This document shows, one piece after another, positions 7,826-15,235 of a stretch of DNA of 33,533 bases. Made by a program: the position numbers and the translations under genes. The DNA is from an uncultured Alphaproteobacteria bacterium. Its GTDB lineage: Bacteria; Pseudomonadota; Alphaproteobacteria; Bin95. The notes under the pieces were generated by a model. The model ran no database searches and had not been told where the DNA came from. It saw only the letters and a list, made by a program, of their open reading frames with translations. The DNA lies in NCBI GenBank assembly GCA_937891825.1, contig CALAHN010000148.1:1-33533 (forward strand), read 5' to 3'. Numbering within the stretch: the stretch's first letter is position 1; each line of letters starts with the position of its first letter.

Positions 7826-9661
7826 TTGAGCACGACAGGCGAAACCGCCGAAGCGCCCGAGTTTTCGGTGCTCATGGCGCCGATGAACTTCGCCATGATG
7901 CCGATCACGCTGGTCAATGAGTTGAAGCGGCGCGGCTATCGGGCGAAGCATATTTGGTATTCGAACCGGGATGCGATGCCCTTTGGCTTCGAATCGGACG
8001 AGGTCGTGCGCCTCCGCGACTTCCGCGACCGGCATGACATGCAGACCCAAACCCTCAAGCGGCTGCTCGACGAAGATTGGGACGTGTTTCATTTCTGGAA
8101 CAAATCCCTGTTCTTCGCGCCGCGCTACGGCGATATGACCGGGCTTGACCTGCCGTTCATTCGCGCGCGCGGCAAAAGCATCGTCTGGCGCTTCACCGGC
8201 GCGGACCTTCGCCTCGCGAGCGCGGACATGGCGATCAATCCGCATAGCGCCTATCGGTACGGCCTGGAACATCCGTTCGACGAAGACGAGCAACGGGCAT
8301 TTCTGGAATTCCTGCAATGTCACGTCGATCAGTTCATCGTTCCAGACGCCGAGCTTGGCCTGCACATGCCGGAAGCGAAGATCATTCCCCGCGCCCTGGA
8401 GTTGAGCGAGTGGTCCCATACCGGCTTCAACCCCGACCGCCGCGACAAGCCGCTGATCCTGCATGCGCCCTCCCGCGGGGCCGTGAAGGGCAGCAGCTTC
8501 GTCCAGAAGGCGATCGAGGAGTTGCATGACGAGGGCCTGTCGTTCGAGCATCGCTACCTGGAAGGCGTCAGCCACGACGAGATCAAGCGCCAGTTCGCGA
8601 ACGCCGATATCATTGTCGATCAACTGCACACGGGCATGGGCGTCACGACCCTGGAAGCCTGGGCATGCGGCAAGGCGGTCGTCACGAACATGCGGGAAGA
8701 GGTGTTCGGCACGTTCTATGGCGGCGGCATGCTGCCGGCGGCTGAAGCCAATCCGGACACGATCAAGGACGTGCTGCGGAAGCTCGTCAAGGATGCCGAT
8801 TGGCGCCAGGCTCTGGGCGAGGCCGGGCGCGCCGCGGTCGAGCGCTACCATGACGTCAACAAGATCGTCGACGACCACATCGATGTCTACCGGGAGTGCT
8901 TGAGCGGCCAGCGGCCGCGGTCGAAATCGACGGCGGATATCGGATATATCTTCAACGACATCCATGCGAAGTCGGTTGAGACGGTCGAACTGCGCAAGCA
9001 ACTGTATTCGCTCGAGTTCCGGTTTGAGCGCCTGCAGGCAAGCGCGAACGAAGCCCGGGCGGCGCACCGGGCGGAGGTTCTGGATTTGCAGCGGCTGCAA
9101 TCCCGGGCCGGCAGGGGCGGGCGATCCGACGGGCTCGCGGACGCCCGGTCATCGACCCAGGAGACCCGCGCGCTCAGGACGGAGAAATCGCGGCTCGAAC
9201 AATTGATCCGTGACGAGCGCCGCGAGAATCAGGTCTATATCGACGATATCGAAAAGCGGCTGGAGCAACTCTTCGTCGAGAAACGCCAGCTTGAAGCCGA
9301 TAACACGTCCCATGTGGAGACGATCCGCGCCGCCGCCAAGCATGGCGGCGGCGCGGCGTCTGCGGCGCATATCGAAATTCTGCAGACCCAGGTGCGCCGG
9401 ATGCGCAGCGAGCTGGCGCGGGTCGATGACGAACTGGCGCGCACCCATGACAAGGCCTCCCAGGCGGCGCTCTACCAGGAGCGGATGCTCAGGGAACGGC
9501 AAATGGCGACCGAGAAGATCGAAAAGCTGGAGCGGCGGCTCCGGCGCTTTCGGATCATCGAAGACCGCTTCCGCGATATCCGCCGGATCGGCGGCTGGTA
9601 CGTCCGGATGTATATGAAGCTACGGACATCGTCTGCGGGCAAACTGTTGCGCTTGCCGTGA
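7826..9661 (+). CDS. GT-B glycosyltransferase with C-terminal coiled coil
   Basis: From the TTG start this is a 611-residue protein. The first ~370 residues look like a GT-B glycosyltransferase: FSVLMAPMNFAMMPITLVNE at the start, then ILHAPSRGAVKGSSFV, a DIIVDQLHTGMGVTTLEAW segment with the conserved nucleotide-sugar-binding Glu, and CGKAVVTNMR. The last ~200 residues are charged heptad-like coiled coil, then a basic tail. Longer starts exist (ATG 7724, TTG 7712), but codons before 7790 are unlike the genome and overlap the divergent promoter; GGGAG sits 6 nt before TTG 7826. A role in surface glycans fits the WbqC neighbour. Confidence 0.82.
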   Translation: MSTTGETAEAPEFSVLMAPMNFAMMPITLVNELKRRGYRAKHIWYSNRDAMPFGFESDEVVRLRDFRDRHDMQTQTLKRLLDEDWDVFHFWNKSLFFAPRYGDMTGLDLPFIRARGKSIVWRFTGADLRLASADMAINPHSAYRYGLEHPFDEDEQRAFLEFLQCHVDQFIVPDAELGLHMPEAKIIPRALELSEWSHTGFNPDRRDKPLILHAPSRGAVKGSSFVQKAIEELHDEGLSFEHRYLEGVSHDEIKRQFANADIIVDQLHTGMGVTTLEAWACGKAVVTNMREEVFGTFYGGGMLPAAEANPDTIKDVLRKLVKDADWRQALGEAGRAAVERYHDVNKIVDDHIDVYRECLSGQRPRSKSTADIGYIFNDIHAKSVETVELRKQLYSLEFRFERLQASANEARAAHRAEVLDLQRLQSRAGRGGRSDGLADARSSTQETRALRTEKSRLEQLIRDERRENQVYIDDIEKRLEQLFVEKRQLEADNTSHVETIRAAAKHGGGAASAAHIEILQTQVRRMRSELARVDDELARTHDKASQAALYQERMLRERQMATEKIEKLERRLRRFRIIEDRFRDIRRIGGWYVRMYMKLRTSSAGKLLRLP

Positions 9662-9710
9662 CGGCAGGGCGCTGTCCGGTCCAAGCGGTTCGAATTCTCT
9701 GGGGATTGCT

Positions 9711-10700
9711 ATGCTCGGTAGACCACGGCGCCTCAGGGGCAGCCCGATGACGGCCGCCGCCGCCCATGGGGGCGAAGACCGTCCCGGACTGGCCATCGGC
9801 CTCGTCCTGCTCGCCATGCTGGTCTTCACCTGCATGGACGGCCTCTCAAAGCAATTGACGATCCAGGGCATGCAGCCGCAGACGGTCACGATGCTGCGCT
9901 ATTTCCTGGTGTTGGCCATGCTTCTGCCGATCGTCCTGATGACGTGGCGGTCGCGGCCGTTGCACACATCCCAGCCCGGCCTGCATATCCTGCGCGGCGT
10001 TCTGCTGATCTGTTCGGCCAATTTGTTCGTGTTCGCGGTCCAGGCTCTGCCGCTGGAGACCGCGACGGCGATCGGCTTCGTTTCGCCGCTGTTCGTGACC
10101 ATCCTCTCGGTGATTTTCCTGAAGGAGCATGTCGGCGTTCGGCGCTGGGGGGCGATCGCCATCGGCTTTGCCGGGGTTCTGCTGATCTTGCGGCCCGGCT
10201 CAAGCGCATTCGAGGCCGCGATGCTGTTCCCGGTGCTTTCGTCCTTGTGCTGGGCTTCGGGATTGATCATCACACGGGCGATGCGCGGGCGGGAAAAGCC
10301 GTTTACGGTGGTGCTGTGGACGACGGCGGTCGGCTTCATCGTGATCGCGCCGTTCGGCCTGGCGGTCTGGCAGACGCCGACTCTGCTGCAGGTCGGGCTG
10401 CTGTTCCTGATCGCGCTTTGCCATATCGCCGGGCAATTGCTGACCATCCGGGGCTATATGATGGCCTCCGCATCGCTGCTGGCGCCGTTCTCCTACACAA
10501 CCATCATCTGGGCGATGTTGATCGGGCTGCTCGCCTTCAACTCGTTCCCCGATCTGCCGACGATCGCCGGAACCCTGGTGCTGCTGCTCGCCGGCCTCTA
10601 TGTCTGGCACCGGGAACGGGTCCGGACCGTGCCGCCGACGACGCCCGGCGCCTCGATCGCCGTTGTCGCGGCGTCGGCGAAGCAGGACGACCCCAGGTGA
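9711..10700 (+). CDS. EamA/DMT-superfamily permease (first of a coupled pair)
   Basis: The 329-residue protein has about ten hydrophobic segments in two EamA repeats, for example GLAIGLVLLAMLVFTCMDGL, then LETATAIGFVSPLFVTILSV and FLKEHVGVRRWGAIAIGFAG, the family's end-of-repeat signature. DMT exporters of this type move metabolites such as amino acids or nucleosides; the substrate is unknown. ATG 9747 has a better Shine-Dalgarno (AGGGG, 7 nt) and may be the true start. The last codons overlap the GTG of the next permease. Confidence 0.88.
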   Translation: MLGRPRRLRGSPMTAAAAHGGEDRPGLAIGLVLLAMLVFTCMDGLSKQLTIQGMQPQTVTMLRYFLVLAMLLPIVLMTWRSRPLHTSQPGLHILRGVLLICSANLFVFAVQALPLETATAIGFVSPLFVTILSVIFLKEHVGVRRWGAIAIGFAGVLLILRPGSSAFEAAMLFPVLSSLCWASGLIITRAMRGREKPFTVVLWTTAVGFIVIAPFGLAVWQTPTLLQVGLLFLIALCHIAGQLLTIRGYMMASASLLAPFSYTTIIWAMLIGLLAFNSFPDLPTIAGTLVLLLAGLYVWHRERVRTVPPTTPGASIAVVAASAKQDDPR

Positions 10701-11623
10701 CGGCAGGCGTGCCGGGCGCGCCGGGCGCCGCAGGGGGAGCGGGCGCTACGGTTCACCGGGTCGGATTGGCGATCGGGCTGGTCTGCCTGTCGTCGCTGAC
10801 ATTCGCTGTCCTGTTCGCGGGCGTTAAGTATCTGGATGGGCGCTATTCGCCCGTCCAGGTGCTGTTCCTGCGCTACTCCATCGGATTCGCCGTCAGCTTG
10901 CCGTTGATTATGCGCCTGGGTCGCGGCGTCTGGCGGACGACGCGGCCGGCGGCGCACGGCGTGCGCGCGCTCTATGGCCTGATCTCGACGCTGCTGATGT
11001 TCTATGCGGTGACGCAGATGCCGCTGGCGACCGCGACGGCGATCAGCTTCTCGATGCCGCTGTTTCTGACCATGCTGTCGATGCCCATGCTCGGCGAAAC
11101 GGTCGGGTGGCGGCGCGCGACCGCGACCGCTGTCGGTTTCGCCGGCGTCGTGATCGTGGTCAATCCGGGCGGCGATATCAGCTGGGCGGCGCTGATGGCC
11201 CTGGTCAGCGCGCTCTTCTATGCCCTTGCGGTGATCGCCGTGCGCCAGCTTTCGAACAGCGAACCGGCGGCGCGCATCTACATCTACTACTGTCTCGCCA
11301 ACATTGTTTTCTGCGGCGCGGCATTGCCCTGGTTTTGGGTCGCGCCGACGCCCGCGGATTGGGCTGTGTTCGCCGGCATCGGCACTCTGGGCGCGGGCGC
11401 GCAGTATTGCTTTTTGATTGCCTATCGGAACGCGCCTGCCTCGATCATCGCGCCGTTCGATTATCTGCAGATATTCTTCGCCCTGGCGATCGGCTATCTG
11501 GTCTGGAGCGAATTGCCGCGCGCCCAGTCCGCTATCGGCGGCGCGATCATCGTCGCATCGGGCTTGTATATCTGGCGCCGCGAGACCCGCCTCGCCGCCG
11601 CCCGCCGCAAGGCGCCAGCCTGA
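10697..11623 (+). CDS. EamA/DMT-superfamily permease (second of a coupled pair)
   Basis: The 308-residue protein starts with GTG in a GTGA overlap with the previous stop. After a Gly/Ala-rich leader it has about ten transmembrane segments in two EamA repeats, with LATATAISFSMPLFLTMLSM and GWRRATATAVGFAGVVIVV in the first and IIAPFDYLQIFFALAIGYLV in the second. Its substrate is unknown. It is clearly paralogous to its partner but diverged, so this is an old duplication. A strong hairpin follows 8 nt after the stop. Confidence 0.87.
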   Translation: MTAGVPGAPGAAGGAGATVHRVGLAIGLVCLSSLTFAVLFAGVKYLDGRYSPVQVLFLRYSIGFAVSLPLIMRLGRGVWRTTRPAAHGVRALYGLISTLLMFYAVTQMPLATATAISFSMPLFLTMLSMPMLGETVGWRRATATAVGFAGVVIVVNPGGDISWAALMALVSALFYALAVIAVRQLSNSEPAARIYIYYCLANIVFCGAALPWFWVAPTPADWAVFAGIGTLGAGAQYCFLIAYRNAPASIIAPFDYLQIFFALAIGYLVWSELPRAQSAIGGAIIVASGLYIWRRETRLAAARRKAPA

Positions 11624-11631
11624 GCAAGCGA

Positions 11632-11663
11632 AAGGCCCGGCCGCAATCAAGGGGCCGGGCCTT
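11632..11663. terminator. Hairpin terminator between the permease pair and tRNA-Asn
   Basis: An 11-bp perfect stem (AAGGCCCGGCC at 11632-11642 with GGCCGGGCCTT at 11653-11663) encloses a 10-nt loop. Only short T runs flank it, TTT on the minus-strand side. It can serve the permease operon and, from the other strand, tRNA-Asn. Confidence 0.6.
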
Positions 11664-11670
11664 CAAAAAT

Positions 11671-11745
11671 TGGCTCCGCGGGTAGGATTCGAACCTACGA
11701 CCGATCGGTTAACAGCCGATTGCTCTACCACTGAGCTACCGCGGA
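11671..11745 (-). tRNA. tRNA-Asn (GTT), CCA encoded
   Basis: On the minus strand the 75-nt gene starts TCCGCGGTAGCTCAGTGGTA and ends with CCGCGGAGCCA. The acceptor stem TCCGCGG/CCGCGGA is perfect, the anticodon loop is CTGTTAA with anticodon GTT at 11711-11713, and the T arm is GTAGGTTCGAATCCTAC. CCA is encoded. Confidence 0.97.
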
Positions 11746-11855
11746 TCGGCGGGCGTTATAGCAAGGGTCGCCCTATCTGACGAGACCCATTTTGCCGCCG
11801 CCTCATAAAACGTTTACGCGACAGTCTGTAAACCGTCGCCTAACGCCTTGCTCAA

Positions 11856-11929
11856 TGGAGGTGCGGAGCGGAATCGAACCGCTGTACGAGGCTTTGCAGG
11901 CCTCTGCATAACCACTCTGCCACCGCACC
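11856..11929 (-). tRNA. tRNA-Cys (GCA), CCA encoded
   Basis: On the minus strand the 74-nt gene starts GGTGCGGTGGCAGAGTGG and ends CCGCACCTCCA. The acceptor stem GGTGCGG/CCGCACC is perfect. The anticodon loop CTGCAAA gives anticodon GCA, and the T arm contains the GTTCGAT core. A good promoter lies just upstream. Confidence 0.97.
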
Positions 11930-11949
11930 GGAACCACTGAGCGGCCGCA

Positions 11950-11978
11950 GTGATAGAAGCGGCGCGCATTCTGGTCAA
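11950..11978 (-). promoter_or_regulatory. Promoter for tRNA-Cys
   Basis: On the minus strand, -35 TTGACC (11978-11973) and -10 TATCAC (11955-11950) are separated by 17 nt, about 20 nt before the tRNA-Cys gene. It may also drive tRNA-Asn, 110 nt further downstream. Confidence 0.6.
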
Positions 11979-12082
11979 GACAGGGGGCATGGCGGTTTGG
12001 TATACAAGGGTTTCGGCGGGACGTGATCGGCTGTAGTGTCCGGCGTTCCGGATTGGATTTTCTTGAAAGCGGGTTGGCGAAT

Positions 12083-12748
12083 ATGGCCGATTTCGACGTA
12101 GCGCGCGATAAGATGGTCGAGAATCAATTGCGCGCCAATAAGGTTACGGATCCACGGCTGACGGATGCGATGCGTCTGATCGCGCGGGAGGACTTCGTGC
12201 CCGCGGCGCGGCGCGGCGTCGCCTACGCCGATGAGGACCTGCGCCTCAAGGGGGATCGCTGGCTGATGGAGCCGATGCTGTTCGCCCGGCTGGCGCAATT
12301 GGCGGAAATCGGGCCGAACGACCTGATCCTCGATGTCGGCGCCGGCATGGGCTATGGCGCGGCCGTGCTGGCCCAGCTTGGCGCCGCCGTCGTGGCGCTC
12401 GAGGAAGACGCGGAACTGGCCGACGCCGCGATCGCCGCCGTCGCCGGACTTGCGGGCGACGGCGCCGACAATATCTTTGTGGTCAAGGGACCGTTGCCGG
12501 CCGGCTGGTCGGGCCAAGCGCCCTATGACGTGATCGTCTGCGAGGGCGCGCTTGAAGTGCGGCCGGACGGGCTCTTGGAGCAGTTGGCCGAGGGCGGCCG
12601 TCTGGTCGCGATGCAGACTGGGCCGAACGGCGTGCAGCGCGGCACAGTCTATGTGAAGCGCGGCGACCGGGCGGCGGTCCGCGCGGTATTCGACGGTTCG
12701 ACGCCGGTGCTGCCGGGCTTCGCGCGCGCCGCCGCATTCGTATTTTGA
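12083..12748 (+). CDS. PCMT-like (protein-L-isoaspartate O-methyltransferase family) protein
   Basis: The 221-residue protein shows the PCMT architecture: MVENQLRANKVTDPRLTDAM, REDFVPAARRGVAYADEDL, then the SAM-binding motif I LILDVGAGMGYGAAVLA and YDVIVCEGALEV. The conserved GQTISQP-type substrate-binding motif is replaced by DRWLMEPMLF, so true isoaspartate repair is doubtful. It is followed 22 nt later by a tolC-type gene. The ATG at 12083 is chosen because family homology starts there; upstream in-frame codons give no family sequence. Confidence 0.85.
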   Translation: MADFDVARDKMVENQLRANKVTDPRLTDAMRLIAREDFVPAARRGVAYADEDLRLKGDRWLMEPMLFARLAQLAEIGPNDLILDVGAGMGYGAAVLAQLGAAVVALEEDAELADAAIAAVAGLAGDGADNIFVVKGPLPAGWSGQAPYDVIVCEGALEVRPDGLLEQLAEGGRLVAMQTGPNGVQRGTVYVKRGDRAAVRAVFDGSTPVLPGFARAAAFVF

Positions 12749-12770
12749 TTTTCTGGGAGCGCTTCACATC

Positions 12771-14150
12771 ATGAACGATCGTCCGATGGCGCGTATAAGA
12801 CGTGCGCTGCTCGCCTCTGCCGGGCTGGCGTTGCTCCTGGGCGCCAACCATGCAAGCGCCGAAAGCCTGGCGGACGCCTGGGCGAAGGCCTATGGCTCCA
12901 ACCCGCAGATCGCGGCGGAACGCGCCCGGCTGCGCACGATCGACGAAGGCGTGCCGCAGGCGAAGTCCGGCTGGCGGCCGACGGTCACTCTCGAGGGCCA
13001 GACCGGCGTGCAATACATCGAGCAGGAAACCGCCTTCGCCAATACGGACGATACGATCTATCCATCCTCGATCACCGGCAGCGTCTCCCAGCCATTGTAT
13101 CGCGGCGGCCGGACGACGGCCGACACGGCCCGCGCCGAGGCCGAAGTCCGCGCTGGCCGCGCCGCGCTTGGCAATGTCGTGCAGCAGGTGTTGCTTGCGG
13201 CTGGAACCGCCTACATGGACGTGCTGCGCGATGAGGCGGTCGTCAATCTGAACGAGAATAACGTTCGCGTGCTGGAGCGGCAGTTGCAGGCGACCAACGA
13301 CCGGTTCAGCGTCGGCGAAGTCACGCGGACCGACGTCGCCCAGGCGGAATCCCGCCTGGCTCGCTCCAAGGCCGATCTGAAAACTGCAGAGGGCGACCTG
13401 GAGACATCCCGCGCCGCCTATACCCGGCAAGTTGGCGAACCGCCGGCCAGCCTGTCGGCGCCCAGCGCGATCATGGGCGTGCCCGAGACGCTCGACGCCG
13501 CCGTCACCCGCGCCGCCGTCAACAACCCGGTCGTGCGCCAGGCCATGGAGCTGCACCAGTCCTCGCGCCACACGGTGGACCTGATTACAGGCGAGCTTTA
13601 TCCCCAGGTCGCGTTGAACGGCACCTTGCAGCAGTCGTTCGATACCAGCGCGAATGTCCAGGAAACCCGCGCGGCCCAGGCGACCGTCGACCTGACGGTG
13701 CCGCTGTATCAATCCGGCTCGGTCTATGCCCGGGTGCGGGGCGCGAAGAACGCCGAATCTCAGCGCTTGCAGCAAATCGAGGATGCCCGTCGCCAGGCGA
13801 TCGAACAGGCGACCCAGGCCTGGGAGCAGACCGTGGCGAACCGCTCCCGGATCGTGTCGCTGGAAAGCGAAATCCGGGCCAATGAAATCGCGCTGGAAGG
13901 CGTGCAGCAGGAAGCGCTGGTCGGCACGCGCACCGTGCTCGACATTCTGGACGCGGAGCAGGACCTGCTCGATTCGCGGGTCAATCTGGTGCGCGCCCGG
14001 CGCGATGAGTTTGTGGCTGTTTTCGGATTGCTGACGGCGGTCGGCGATCTGAACCCGCAGGCCATGGACCTCAACGTCGAGGTTTACGATCCGACGCGCT
14101 ATTATAACGCGGTCAAGGATCAGTGGTTCGGGACGACGCCGCAACAGTGA
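12771..14150 (+). CDS. tolC: TolC-family outer membrane channel protein
   Basis: The 459-residue protein has a Sec signal peptide (basic MARIRR, hydrophobic ALLASAGLALLLGAN, cleavage after ASA near residue 30). Two TolC repeats follow: the first includes GSVSQPLYRGGRTTADTARA and ERQLQATNDRFSVGEVTRTD, the second includes DLTVPLYQSGSVYARVRGAK and LEGVQQEALVGTRTVLDILD. Such trimers form the outer-membrane exit duct for type I secretion and RND efflux. No ABC transporter or adaptor is adjacent, so it is probably a shared housekeeping TolC. It lies between the PCMT-like and popZ genes. Confidence 0.92.
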   Translation: MNDRPMARIRRALLASAGLALLLGANHASAESLADAWAKAYGSNPQIAAERARLRTIDEGVPQAKSGWRPTVTLEGQTGVQYIEQETAFANTDDTIYPSSITGSVSQPLYRGGRTTADTARAEAEVRAGRAALGNVVQQVLLAAGTAYMDVLRDEAVVNLNENNVRVLERQLQATNDRFSVGEVTRTDVAQAESRLARSKADLKTAEGDLETSRAAYTRQVGEPPASLSAPSAIMGVPETLDAAVTRAAVNNPVVRQAMELHQSSRHTVDLITGELYPQVALNGTLQQSFDTSANVQETRAAQATVDLTVPLYQSGSVYARVRGAKNAESQRLQQIEDARRQAIEQATQAWEQTVANRSRIVSLESEIRANEIALEGVQQEALVGTRTVLDILDAEQDLLDSRVNLVRARRDEFVAVFGLLTAVGDLNPQAMDLNVEVYDPTRYYNAVKDQWFGTTPQQ

Positions 14151-14323
14151 CGAACGCCGCGGCGCCAGCTTGCAGGCGCTGTTGCGGAGACGATGTCGAC
14201 GCGAGAGGGCCGGAAAGCGTCCGGGGACGATAGTCGTGCGGGCGCGCGCAAGGCCGCTTTCGGCGACGACGACGAAATCGAAATTCGCCAGGAACCGAGC
14301 GAAGGCGCCGGGGAGTCAGTAGA

Positions 14324-15124
14324 ATGCCAGAAGCCAAGCAAGACGACAGCGGGCAGTCGATGGACGAAATCCTTGCGTCCATTCGCAAGATAATCTCCGA
14401 GGACGAAGACGAGCCGGAAACCGCGGCCGCCGAGCCGCTGGCCGAACGAAAAGGCCGGCCGAATAGCCCGGCTGAGGCTGAGGCCGACCCTTCGGCCGCT
14501 GCGTCGGTCGCGGCTGCGGTCGCTGCGGCTGAGAACGAAGAGGACGATGACGATATCCTGGACCTTGGCGAACCCTTGCCCGATGAGCCCTTTGCGGCGC
14601 TGCCGGATGAGCCGGCAGAGGCGGAATCGGACGATGTTTTTATCGAAGATGAAGTCGAAGACGTAGACGACGAGGCGAGCGTTCCGATTGCGGCGGAGGA
14701 CTATGATGCGGAGCCAGATGCAGAAGATTTCAAAACTCATGAAGCAGAAGTCGACGATGAGCCGGAAATCGACGATGAACCGGAAATCGCCGATGCGCCC
14801 GAACCGGTCATGGCTGCCATGACGCCCCCGCCGCCGCCCCAGCAGCCCGAGCCGCCGCCGGTCCAGCAGCCGTCCATCGGCGCCGAGGGCCTGATGTCGC
14901 CAGCCGCGGCCGCGCTGTCCGCGACGGCGCTCGCCGCCCTCAAGGGCCGGATCTCCGGCGCCATGCCGATCGGCGCCCAGGGCGGCACGGTCGAAGGTCT
15001 GGTTCAGGAATTGCTCCGCCCGATGCTGAAGCAGTGGCTGGACGTGCATCTGCCCAGCATGGTCGAAACCCTGGTCAGGGAAGAAATCCAGCGGATCGAG
15101 CGGCAGGCCGACCAGAACCGGTGA
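14324..15124 (+). CDS. popZ: PopZ-like polar organising protein (DUF2497)
   Basis: The 266-residue protein has the PopZ layout: an N-terminal conserved helix with SMDEILASIRKIISEDEDE at about 12-30, a long Asp/Glu/Pro-rich disordered linker at about 30-185, and the C-terminal oligomerisation region LRPMLKQWLDVHLPSMVETL followed by VREEIQRIERQ. PopZ forms a pole-localised condensate that recruits ParB and signalling proteins in alphaproteobacteria. GGGGAG precedes the ATG. At 266 residues it is longer than Caulobacter PopZ (about 177), mostly through the acidic linker. The gene is directly upstream of valS. Confidence 0.92.
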   Translation: MPEAKQDDSGQSMDEILASIRKIISEDEDEPETAAAEPLAERKGRPNSPAEAEADPSAAASVAAAVAAAENEEDDDDILDLGEPLPDEPFAALPDEPAEAESDDVFIEDEVEDVDDEASVPIAAEDYDAEPDAEDFKTHEAEVDDEPEIDDEPEIADAPEPVMAAMTPPPPPQQPEPPPVQQPSIGAEGLMSPAAAALSATALAALKGRISGAMPIGAQGGTVEGLVQELLRPMLKQWLDVHLPSMVETLVREEIQRIERQADQNR

Positions 15125-15235
15125 CGCGCCGCCAGCCACGACGCCGGCCTTTGGCGACGCCGCCAGAGGACGCGTTGAATTTAGAAGATTGGAGACCCCG
15201 CCCTGCGCGGCGGGCGCCCCGTCAGGACTGAAGCC

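Noticed and set aside
11812-11839. Weak inverted repeat GCGAC/GTCGC between tRNA-Asn and tRNA-Cys considered as a tRNA-Cys terminator
   Set aside because: The stem is short and interrupted and there is no T run directly after it; co-transcription of the two tRNAs is as likely.
12483-14144. 553-codon minus-strand ORF opposite the PCMT-like and tolC genes
   Set aside because: It is a GC-rich shadow with no family motif, opposite two clear genes.
14193-14393. 66-codon ORF in the tolC-popZ gap
   Set aside because: It runs into popZ in another frame, has no good ribosome-binding site and no family match; the gap at 14151-14323 otherwise shows nothing clear.
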